Source: Sedimentisphaerales bacterium
GTDB taxonomy: Bacteria > Planctomycetota > Phycisphaerae > Sedimentisphaerales > SM23-30
NCBI GenBank assembly: GCA_016928435.1
Contig: JAFGKT010000070.1
Location: 1 to 59,654 of the forward strand
Reading direction: 5' to 3'
DNA: 59,654 bases
Positions 26,885 through 34,308 of the stretch are shown piece by piece. The translations under genes and the position numbers were made by a program. Under the pieces are notes generated by a model. The model was not told where the DNA came from. It did no database searches and saw only the letters and a list, made by a program, of their open reading frames with translations. How positions within the stretch are numbered: position 1 is the first letter of the stretch; each line of letters opens with the position of its first letter.

Positions 26885-27454
26885 ATGTACAGAAAAAGGG
26901 TAAGCAAATTGTCAGCAGATAAGGCCAACCATAATGATGAGTCGTTGTTTCAGGGTAATTTCCTCCATATGCGTCAAAGGGGCCGATGGGAATACGTCCA
27001 TCGGATGAACATTTCCGGCATTGTGGTCATCGTCGCGGTAACCGACCAACAGGAGTTGGTTTTGACGGAGCAATTTCGGCTTCCTGTTGATAGCAACGTC
27101 ATTGAGCTGCCCGCGGGCTTGGCTGGAGATATAGAGGGCCAGGAACATGAACCGCTGTCCGAGGCTGCCAAGCGGGAACTGTTGGAAGAAACCGGATATG
27201 AAGCCGCGAATATGGAGTTCTTAACCGAGGGGCCACCATCGCCCGGCATGACCAGCGAAATCGTCACTTTCTTCTTGGCGACCGGCTTAAAAAGGGTTCA
27301 CGAAGGCGGCGGCGACCATACCGAAGATATTATCACACATACCGTCCCCCTCGCGGAAATCCATCAGTGGCTCGAAGATGTGCAGAAACGCGGAGTACTG
27401 CTCGACCCAAAAACATACGCGGGGGTGTACTTTGCCTTGAAAGCTATCAGTTGA
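26885..27454 (+). CDS. Nudix hydrolase, ADP-ribose pyrophosphatase type
   Basis: The protein contains a Nudix box, GLAGDIEG...SEAAKRELLEETGYEA, and the upstream ELPAG motif of the ADP-sugar pyrophosphatase subgroup, which hydrolyses ADP-ribose to AMP and ribose 5-phosphate. QFRLPVDSNVIELPAG matches the canonical QxRxP...ELPAG spacing. The start is uncertain. ATG 26885 gives 189 residues; ATG 26837 falls within TGCTATTAT (26830-26838), which looks like an extended -10 box with TTCCCA 17 bp upstream. Neither ATG has a good Shine-Dalgarno. It is divergent from the aldolase and convergent with the hybrid kinase. Confidence 0.85.
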   Translation: MYRKRVSKLSADKANHNDESLFQGNFLHMRQRGRWEYVHRMNISGIVVIVAVTDQQELVLTEQFRLPVDSNVIELPAGLAGDIEGQEHEPLSEAAKRELLEETGYEAANMEFLTEGPPSPGMTSEIVTFFLATGLKRVHEGGGDHTEDIITHTVPLAEIHQWLEDVQKRGVLLDPKTYAGVYFALKAIS

Positions 27455-27523
27455 CACAACACCGTAAGGCAGAGAGTACTGCTTTCACCTATAAATAAGC
27501 CACAGAGCAACTGTATTGCAGGA

Positions 27524-30190
27524 TCACATGACGGCTGGTTCGAGCCGCTTGTCTTTTAAATATTTGTACAGTAGCTCGAAAAATTTATCCTTGTTGATGG
27601 GCTTGGCGATATAGTCGTCCATCCCGGCGTCAATGCATTTCTGCCTATCACCCTCCATCGCATTGGCGGTCATGGCGACAATAAGGGCATGCTGATCCGA
27701 ACCTTGACGCTGCCGAATTTTCGCGGTGGCTTCGTAACCATCCATTTCAGGCATCTGGCAGTCCATTAGAATCATATCGTAGGATTGGGTTTCGAGTTTT
27801 TTGAGGACTTCGATTCCATTGATAGCTGTGTCAACCCGGCAACCTGCGTTTCGCAACATAGCGACAGCGAGCTTCTGATTGACAGGGTGGTCCTCAGCAA
27901 CAAGAATGTGGGCATCAAATTGACATTTGGTGTTTCTCTTTTCATTTTGCACCACAGCACTGCTGGCCGACTCGGTATTGCTTTGGTGTGCAGCAACAGT
28001 AACATTCATATCCCACGCGTTAACCAGTGTGTTCATCAGAAGCGATTGCGAAACAGGTTTGATAAGATAAGCAGCTAGACCGACACGATTGAGTTGAGCG
28101 TGTTTATTGCGTTTTCCGACTGATGAAGCCATGATCAGGATTGTGTTCTTAAGCTGTGGATCACCTTTAATGGCTTCAGCAAGATCGAGACCATTCATAG
28201 ATGGCATTTGATAGTCCAGAATAGCCATGTGGTAGGGGCGATTATTCGCTTGAGCCTCGCGAAGACGCTTTAGGGCTTGTTTCCCTGATCCGCATGTATC
28301 ATTTTCGATGTTCCATCGTTTGAGCTGTTGGTGAAAAATCTTCCGGTTAAGCTCATGATCGTCAACAACCAGGATTCGAACATTACTAAGACTGCCGGTG
28401 GGAATCTCAATATCATAATTGCTTTCGTGGACCGGCAGCGTAAGATCAAACCAGAAACAAGACCCCTTATCCAGCTCTGATCGAACGCCAACCGCACCGC
28501 CCATCAGTTCCACCAGTTGTTTGCAAATAGCTAGACCCAGCCCGGTACCACCATACTTCCTGGACGTTGATGTATCCGCTTGCGTGAATTTACCAAAAAC
28601 ATAATCAAGTTTATCGGGCGGAATTCCAATACCGGTATCTTCTACTTCAAATCGCAGAGCAAAATCTCCATCACTTTGATCATTCGAAGTGATTGAAATC
28701 AGAACATGCCCCTTCTTGGTGAACTTAATGGCGTTGTTGGTCAGATTGATTAGAATCTGTCGGATACGATTAGGATCACCTACGAGAACGCGAGGTGTTT
28801 TTGGATCATAATGAATAATAAGCTCAACATTGGCCGCATCAATTTTCGGAGCAAGCACAGCAGCAACCTCTTCGACAGTCGCCCGTAAATCGAACGGAAT
28901 ATTTTCGATATCGAGTTGACCAGCTTCGATCTTGGAGAAATCGAGAATATCGTTAATGATGGTCAGCAATGCCTTGGCCGAGCCGGAAACGCTTTTGGCG
29001 AACTCACGTTGCTCTTCGTCGAGTTTGGTGTCAAGCAGCAACTCAGTCATCCCGATAACACCATTCATGGGAGTCCGAATCTCATGACTCATATTAGCCA
29101 AAAATTCGCTTTTAACACGTGAAGCGTTTTCCGCGGCTTCTTTGGCTTCCTGAAGCTGCTTCTCAACCAACTTCCGTTGAGTGATATCTTCCTTTACACT
29201 GAGAAAGTGAGCAATATTGCCTTTTTCATCGGTCATTGGCGCTACATAAGCCGATTCCCAGTAAGTATCCCCGTTTTTCTTTTTGTTCAGAAATTCACCG
29301 CGCCATTCTTTCCCCGCGGTGATTGTATCCCAAAGGTCTTGATATTTCTTCCATGAAGTTTGTCCGGATTTGAGTAATCGAGGATTCCTCCCTATCGCTT
29401 CTTCTGCGGTATAGCCGGTGATTTCGGTGAACCGGTCATTGACATATTCGATAGTCCCGTCGGTATCCGTAATAACAATAGAAGCCGGACTTTGTTCCAC
29501 AGCTGTGGAGAGCTTTTTGATTTCAGCTTGGGCGGCCTTTTGCCTGCTCACATCTCTGCCCGTGCCATAAGCGATAAGAGGGTTGCCGTTGTCATCTTTG
29601 AGCAGACTGCCATGAAACTCATACTCAACTACTCCACCGTCTTTCGTAACGACTCGAGCTTCGACAACTACACGCCCGGTTCTCCAAACCTCCTCAACCC
29701 CTTTAAAAATTTTCTTGGCATCATCCTTATGAAAGAAATCCCAGCAGTGCATAGTGCTGATTTCTTCGTCGGTGTATCCGGTTACCTTTTCGATAACGCT
29801 ATTCCAACAGAGTATTTTCCCAACACCGTCAAAGGCATAGAAAACATCCTGCAGCTCGTCGAGAACGCGTTCAGCAAAGGCTTCATCAAATTCCATACCA
29901 TGCTGAGATAGATGAACCGAACCAATCAATTGGCTCACAATAAATGATGATTTCAGCTTGCTTAAGAGAAATAATACCGGCGCCACTAGGCCCAGAATCG
30001 TCATAAAACCAAGCGCAACATAGGTGAGCCAAGTCGGCAGGTAAACGCTGAGTGTCGTATAAAAATATCTATGAAGAATCACAAAGGCTGTAATGGCAAC
30101 AGCCATGCTCAACACAACAACGATCAACGTGAAATGACGTCTCGAACCCTTTTTCCCCGTGATAGTACTGGCCTTGTTTCTCTCAGTCAT
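27524..30190 (-). CDS. Hybrid sensor histidine kinase 1 (PAS-PAS-HisKA-HATPase-REC-REC)
   Basis: About 888 residues. Two membrane helices (about 20-80) enclose a short loop, so sensing is probably cytoplasmic or in the membrane. PAS domain 1 (about 110-220, YAFDGVGKILCWN) and PAS domain 2 (about 235-350, IVITDTDGTIEYVNDRF) follow. The phospho-accepting His is in SHEIRTPMNG, and the ATPase has NNAIKF, DTGIGIP and GGTGLGLAI. Two receiver domains end the protein, with Asp in AILDYQMP and ILMDCQMP. No Hpt domain is present, so a separate phosphotransfer protein is expected. The ATG at 30190 is chosen; an in-frame GTG 15 bases upstream (30205) is possible. It is the downstream copy of a tandem duplication. 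Confidence 0.93.
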   Translation of the reverse strand: MTERNKASTITGKKGSRRHFTLIVVVLSMAVAITAFVILHRYFYTTLSVYLPTWLTYVALGFMTILGLVAPVLFLLSKLKSSFIVSQLIGSVHLSQHGMEFDEAFAERVLDELQDVFYAFDGVGKILCWNSVIEKVTGYTDEEISTMHCWDFFHKDDAKKIFKGVEEVWRTGRVVVEARVVTKDGGVVEYEFHGSLLKDDNGNPLIAYGTGRDVSRQKAAQAEIKKLSTAVEQSPASIVITDTDGTIEYVNDRFTEITGYTAEEAIGRNPRLLKSGQTSWKKYQDLWDTITAGKEWRGEFLNKKKNGDTYWESAYVAPMTDEKGNIAHFLSVKEDITQRKLVEKQLQEAKEAAENASRVKSEFLANMSHEIRTPMNGVIGMTELLLDTKLDEEQREFAKSVSGSAKALLTIINDILDFSKIEAGQLDIENIPFDLRATVEEVAAVLAPKIDAANVELIIHYDPKTPRVLVGDPNRIRQILINLTNNAIKFTKKGHVLISITSNDQSDGDFALRFEVEDTGIGIPPDKLDYVFGKFTQADTSTSRKYGGTGLGLAICKQLVELMGGAVGVRSELDKGSCFWFDLTLPVHESNYDIEIPTGSLSNVRILVVDDHELNRKIFHQQLKRWNIENDTCGSGKQALKRLREAQANNRPYHMAILDYQMPSMNGLDLAEAIKGDPQLKNTILIMASSVGKRNKHAQLNRVGLAAYLIKPVSQSLLMNTLVNAWDMNVTVAAHQSNTESASSAVVQNEKRNTKCQFDAHILVAEDHPVNQKLAVAMLRNAGCRVDTAINGIEVLKKLETQSYDMILMDCQMPEMDGYEATAKIRQRQGSDQHALIVAMTANAMEGDRQKCIDAGMDDYIAKPINKDKFFELLYKYLKDKRLEPAVM

Positions 30191-30205
30191 ATGTATTACT
30201 TCCAC

Positions 30206-30564
30206 TTATCAATAATAGAAATCCCAGTAGCTGCGCCTGCAAGATACGCTTCACTGTCATCGACCTGGCATTATTGTGACTTTACAGGGATTAACAACTA
30301 GCTGACAAGGTTTGGATAAAATATTATCCTATGACCAACATTTATGTGGTTTGTTCATACTGGTAATGCGGATTTCCCCGGATTGCCATGCAATAGTGCA
30401 AGACGAAGGATTTATATTGGAGACACAAAGGCCGCACTATTGTTATCGCTGCGGTAAAATTGATAACAATATAGGTCCTTGATGTGAATTACTATCGCTA
30501 TTTCATACCAAATAAATAGCTTTTAACTGTAATACACAACAGAACCTTTAGCCCCCCTTTAGCA
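30206..30564. other. Spacer between the tandem kinases
   Basis: No gene. It holds the presumed promoter region of kinase 1 and the repeat at 30369-30384. No convincing terminator hairpin for kinase 2 is seen before 30565. Confidence 0.5.
30369..30384. promoter_or_regulatory. Direct repeat CGGATT with 10-bp period (copy 1)
   Basis: CGGATT at 30369-30374 and again at 30379-30384, exactly one helical turn apart, about 165 bp upstream of kinase 1. The same pair occurs upstream of kinase 2. The geometry fits a dimeric response regulator site (inference). Confidence 0.45.
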
Positions 30565-33234
30565 TCACGCGATGGTGGGTTCGAGTTGCTCTTTATTCAG
30601 GTATTTATGCAGCAGCTCGAAGAATTTAACCTTGTTGATAGGTTTGGCGATGTAGTCGTCCATCCCGGCGTCAATGCATTTCTGCCGATCGCCCTGCATA
30701 GCGTTGGCGGTCATGGCAACAATCAGAGTACGCTGATCTGAACTTTCACGCTGCCGAATTTTCACGGTGGCTTCGTAACCATCCATTTCGGGCATCTGGC
30801 AATCCATGAGAATCATATCATAGGATTGAGTTTCGAGCTTTTTGAGAACTTCGATTCCGTTGACAGCGGTATCAACTCGGCAACCTGCGTTCTGCAACAT
30901 GGCAACCGCGAGCTTTCGATTGACTGGATGGTCCTCAGCGACAAGAATATGGGCATCAAATTTGTCCGGTTTTCTTTTCTGTTCTTTCTGGACAGCGTCA
31001 TTGCCGGACGACTCGCTATCGCTTTGGTGTGCAGCAACAGCAACATTCATATCCCATGCGCTAACCAGTGTGTTCATCAGAAGCGATTGCGAAACCGGCT
31101 TAATGAGATAAGCAGCTAGGCCGACGCGATTGAGTTGAGCTTGCTTGTTGTGCTTGCCAACTGAGGAGGCCATGACAAGGATCGTATTCTTAAGCTGTGG
31201 ATCGTCTTTAATCGCTTTGGCGAGATCAAGGCCGTTCATATGTGGCATTTGATAGTCGAGAATCGCCATGTGGTAGGGACGATTTTTGGCGCGAGCCTCG
31301 CGAAGCCGTTCGAGAGCTTCTTGGCCTGAGTTGCATGTGTCGTTTTCAATGTTCCATCGTTCGAGCTGTTGCTGGAAGATTTTTCGGTTGAGTTCATGAT
31401 CGTCAACAACCAGGATTCGAACTTCACTGAGACTTCCAGATGGAATCTCAATATCATAATTGCTTTCGTGGACCGGCAGACCAAGATTAAACCAGAAACA
31501 AGACCCCTTATCCAGCTCGGATCGAACGCCGACCTCACCGCCCATCAGCTCCACAAGTTGTTTACAAATCGCCAACCCCAGCCCGGTACCGCCATACTTC
31601 CTAGACGTTGATGTGTCCGCTTGGGTAAACTTGCCAAATACATGATCGAGTTTGTCAGGCGGAATACCAATACCGGTATCCTCAACCTCAAACTGTACAG
31701 TCAAATTCCCGTCGTCTTGTTCTTGCGAACTGATTGAAATCAGGACATGGCCCTTCTCGGTGAACTTAATCGCGTTGTTAGCTAGGTTGATCAGCACCTG
31801 CCGAATGCGATTGGGGTCACCTATAAGAATCCGAGGAGTTTCAGGATCATAGTGAATAATCAGCTCAACATGGGCCGGATCAATTTTCGGAGCGAGAACC
31901 GCGGCAACCTCTTCGATAGTGGCCCGCAAATCAAACGGAATATTTTCGATTTCAAGCTGCCCTGCTTCGACCTTGGAAAAATCAAGAATATCATCAATAA
32001 TGGTCAACAGAGCCTTGGCGGAACCGGAAACGGCTTTGGCGAAATCACGTTGCTCTCCGTCGAGTTCGGTGTCAAGCAACAGTTCGGTCATCCCGATAAC
32101 GCCATTCATGGGAGTGCGAATCTCGTGGCTCATATTAGCCAAAAATTCGCTTTTAACACGTGAAGCGTTTTCCGCGGCTTCCTTGGCCTCTTTAAGCTGC
32201 CTCTCAACCAACTTCCGTTGTGTGATATCTTCCTTGACACCCAGAAAGTGAACAACATTGCCTTGCTCATCGGTCATTGGCGATATATAAACCGATTCCC
32301 AGTAAGTTTCGCCGTCTTTCTTTTTATTTAAAAATTCACCCCGCCACTCTTTCCCAGAGGTGATCGTCTGCCAAAGGTCTTGGTATTCCTCACATGAAGT
32401 GTGCCCGGATTTGAGTAATCGAGGATTCTCCCCTATCGCTTCTTCTGATGTATAACCGGTGATTGCGGTGAACCGATCATTGACATATTCGATTGTTCCG
32501 TTGGTATCCGTAATAATAATGGAAGCCGGGCTTTGTTCCACGGCTGTCGAAAGCTTTTTGATTTCCGCTTGGGCAGCCTTCTGCTCGGTCATATCTCGTC
32601 CTGTGCCATAAGCGACAAGAGGATTGCCTTCGTCATCTTTGAGCAGCAGTCCGTCAAACTGATAATCGACCAGTCGGCCGTCCTTGGTACGGAGCCGGGC
32701 TTCCAGACGATTGCAGGTGCCGGTTGCCCAAACCTCTTCGACACCTTTGAAAATTCTTATGATATCATCCTTTACAAAAAAATCCCAGCAGTGCATGCTG
32801 CCGATTTCTTCATCAGTATATCCGGTTGCCTCCGTGACAGCCCGATTCCAACAGAGTAATCGCCCAACACCGTCAAAGGCGTAAAAAAGATCCTGCAGCT
32901 TGTTGAGAACACACTCTGCAAAGGTTTCGTCAAATTCTATGCCCTGTTGGGCTAGATGGACTGAACCTATCAACTGACTGACGATAAAGGATGATTTCAG
33001 CTTACTCAGAACCAATAAGATCGGCAAAACTAGACTCAGAATCGTTATAACACCAAGCACCACATGGGCAAGCCAAGCAGGCAGGTAAGCACTGAGTGTT
33101 GGGTAAATATATTTACGGAGAATATCAATGGCTATAATCGCAACAGCCATACTGAGTACCACAACGATCAAAGTGAAATGACGCCGCGCACCCTTTCTCC
33201 CAGTAATGGTACTGACATTATTCTTTGCAGTCAT
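30565..33234 (-). CDS. Hybrid sensor histidine kinase 2 (PAS-PAS-HisKA-HATPase-REC-REC)
   Basis: Full-length paralogue of kinase 1 with identical domain order and all key motifs: SHEIRTPMNG, NNAIKF, DTGIGIP, GGTGLGLAI, and receiver Asp in AILDYQMP and ILMDCQMP. By eye the HisKA/ATPase and receiver domains are much more alike than the membrane segment and PAS domain 1, where most substitutions lie (for example GTCNRLEARLRTKDG against GRVVVEARVVTKDG, a one-residue length difference). This fits divergence of the input with conservation of the output. The start is ATG 33234; an in-frame GTG at 33249 is the alternative. No Hpt domain. Confidence 0.93.
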   Translation of the reverse strand: MTAKNNVSTITGRKGARRHFTLIVVVLSMAVAIIAIDILRKYIYPTLSAYLPAWLAHVVLGVITILSLVLPILLVLSKLKSSFIVSQLIGSVHLAQQGIEFDETFAECVLNKLQDLFYAFDGVGRLLCWNRAVTEATGYTDEEIGSMHCWDFFVKDDIIRIFKGVEEVWATGTCNRLEARLRTKDGRLVDYQFDGLLLKDDEGNPLVAYGTGRDMTEQKAAQAEIKKLSTAVEQSPASIIITDTNGTIEYVNDRFTAITGYTSEEAIGENPRLLKSGHTSCEEYQDLWQTITSGKEWRGEFLNKKKDGETYWESVYISPMTDEQGNVVHFLGVKEDITQRKLVERQLKEAKEAAENASRVKSEFLANMSHEIRTPMNGVIGMTELLLDTELDGEQRDFAKAVSGSAKALLTIIDDILDFSKVEAGQLEIENIPFDLRATIEEVAAVLAPKIDPAHVELIIHYDPETPRILIGDPNRIRQVLINLANNAIKFTEKGHVLISISSQEQDDGNLTVQFEVEDTGIGIPPDKLDHVFGKFTQADTSTSRKYGGTGLGLAICKQLVELMGGEVGVRSELDKGSCFWFNLGLPVHESNYDIEIPSGSLSEVRILVVDDHELNRKIFQQQLERWNIENDTCNSGQEALERLREARAKNRPYHMAILDYQMPHMNGLDLAKAIKDDPQLKNTILVMASSVGKHNKQAQLNRVGLAAYLIKPVSQSLLMNTLVSAWDMNVAVAAHQSDSESSGNDAVQKEQKRKPDKFDAHILVAEDHPVNRKLAVAMLQNAGCRVDTAVNGIEVLKKLETQSYDMILMDCQMPEMDGYEATVKIRQRESSDQRTLIVAMTANAMQGDRQKCIDAGMDDYIAKPINKVKFFELLHKYLNKEQLEPTIA

Positions 33235-33249
33235 ATGTATTACACCCAC

Positions 33250-33666
33250 TTGTCAATCGAATAGTTGTCCCTCAAAACATCACCACAGAATACGTATCGA
33301 CATGAACCATCTGGGTCTTAATAGCTATTGACAACTCGAAAACAAGGTGGGCCTGAACATACTATCAGTTATAGCCTACGACCGATATCTATATGGGCTC
33401 TGAATGCTGACAATGCGGATTTCTCCGGATTGTCGTTCAAAATTTGAAGAAAAAGGATTTTAGAATTGGAGGTCTTAAGACCGCTATGTCAATATCAATA
33501 TAGCAAGATTAAGAGTAATATAGGCCCTTCTCTGAAAAACCTACGCCTACGGGCGGTCTTCGGCGGATTCTGACAGATGATCCCAGGGGACAGGGACAAT
33601 CGCTAAAACAGCGCAAAATCTCCGATTTGATGCAACGAAAAAGCGTCCCCCTCCCCAAAACCCAAC
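33250..33666. other. Upstream region of kinase 2, up to tRNA-Leu
   Basis: No gene. It includes the repeat at 33416-33431 and blocks matching the 30206-30480 region. The part from about 33530 to 33666 shows nothing I can assign; short frames there overlap the tRNA. Confidence 0.5.
33416..33431. promoter_or_regulatory. Direct repeat CGGATT with 10-bp period (copy 2)
   Basis: CGGATT at 33416-33421 and 33426-33431, the counterpart of the repeat at 30369-30384, about 167 bp upstream of kinase 2. The spacer differs by one base (TCTC against CCCC), while both hexamers and their spacing are unchanged. Confidence 0.45.
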
Positions 33667-33750
33667 TGCCCGAGGTGGGACTCGAACCCACACCTTGTTG
33701 CCAAGAGGGGATTTTAAGTCCCCAGCGTCTGCCAATTCCGCCACTCGGGC
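33667..33750 (-). tRNA. tRNA-Leu (anticodon UAA)
   Basis: 84 nt without encoded CCA. The acceptor GCCCGAG pairs with CTCGGGC, discriminator A at 33667. Anticodon stem GGGGA/TCCCC encloses CTTAAAA, so the anticodon is UAA. A long variable arm (CTTGGCAACAAGG) and T-arm GTGGGTTCGAGTCCCAC are class II features. On the 5' side an inverted repeat, AAGTCTTT and AAAGACTT (33773-33751), abuts the mature end and may be a processing hairpin. Confidence 0.97.
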
Positions 33751-34040
33751 AAGTCTTTTAAGAATAAAGACTTATACGATTCACTTACTTTTGCTCGTAG
33801 CCTTGTGCGTTTGCTGCACATTTGCGGCCTGCTTAGTTCTTCGCCACAGCCGAAACTCGTATCTATAGCGACAACTTACCCCACATAATACACTTAGATA
33901 CCAACATAGGTCAACGCCAAAAAGACCGCCGGCTAACTTTCCGCGTTTAATTTCCCCAGCTTGGCAACATCCCCAAAAATCGGCCCGCCCGCCATTAAAC
34001 CAAGGCACAAATTTGCTTTTTGCGGTTCTTGTGCTATCAT
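33751..34040. other. Intergenic, no gene accepted
   Basis: A 100-codon frame on the minus strand (33781-34083) runs through here but has no ribosome binding site or recognisable features and overlaps the promoter of the candidate RNA, so I do not call it. Confidence 0.4.
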
Positions 34041-34046
34041 TATAAT
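34041..34046 (+). promoter_or_regulatory. -10 box of the candidate small RNA
   Basis: Perfect TATAAT, 4 bp before the first base of the RNA helix. A weak -35 (TTGCGG, 34020-34025) lies 15 bp upstream. A start near 34052 would place the 5' end exactly at the closing stem. Confidence 0.5.
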
Positions 34047-34050
34047 AGAA

Positions 34051-34168
34051 CGGTGAGTGTGACGCACGACTCGATGTCGACACATAATGAGACGTTTAAT
34101 CTATAAAAACGTCTAAAGCGTTGGCGGGATGTCCGTTGGGTTTACGTCGTGCTCACCGGATTTTTTTT
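34051..34168 (+). ncRNA. Candidate orphan small RNA of about 118 nt
   Basis: The two ends pair: CGGTGA (34051-34056) with TCACCG (34153-34158), and after a 7-nt bulge GCACGAC (34064-34070) with GTCGTGC (34146-34152), 13 bp in all. Inside is a hairpin AGACGTTT/AAACGTCT (34090-34097, 34107-34114). Eight T residues (34161-34168) follow the closing stem. A competing hairpin, TCCGTTGGG (34132-34140) with CTCACCGGA (34152-34160), one mismatch, sits directly before the T run and would make a standard terminator. No plus-strand gene follows; the next gene, fusA, is on the other strand. It lacks SRP RNA and 6S hallmarks that I know. Confidence 0.5.
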
Positions 34169-34240
34169 GCGCTGATTGCGTCCTGGCTGCCCTATTTGTA
34201 CCCTTCCCAAACCATCATCTAGCAACTAGATACTGTGCGC

Positions 34241-34283
34241 AAAAAAACGACCGACGTTTCCAGGGAAAAATCGGCCGTTGTTT
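34241..34283 (-). terminator. Intrinsic terminator of fusA
   Basis: Minus strand AACGGCCGA (34279-34271) pairs with TCGGTCGTT (34254-34246) over 9 bp, followed by seven T residues. It is 30 bp past the fusA stop. Confidence 0.85.
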
Positions 34284-34308
34284 TATGCTCTAATTCGTAA
34301 ATATCGCT

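Larger units (their letters stand above)
27524..33445 (-). repeat. Tandem duplication of a hybrid kinase gene and its upstream region
   Basis: Two units about 3.04 kb apart (gene ends 27524 and 30565, first possible starts 30205 and 33249). Besides the coding sequence, the upstream regions keep recognisable common blocks, for example AATGCGGATTT and CCGGATTG at about 165 bp from the start. The copies have diverged by many point changes, so the duplication is not recent. Confidence 0.85.

Noticed and set aside
33781-34083. 100-codon minus-strand frame
   Set aside because: No ribosome binding site, no family features, and it overlaps the -10 box and 5' end of the candidate RNA.
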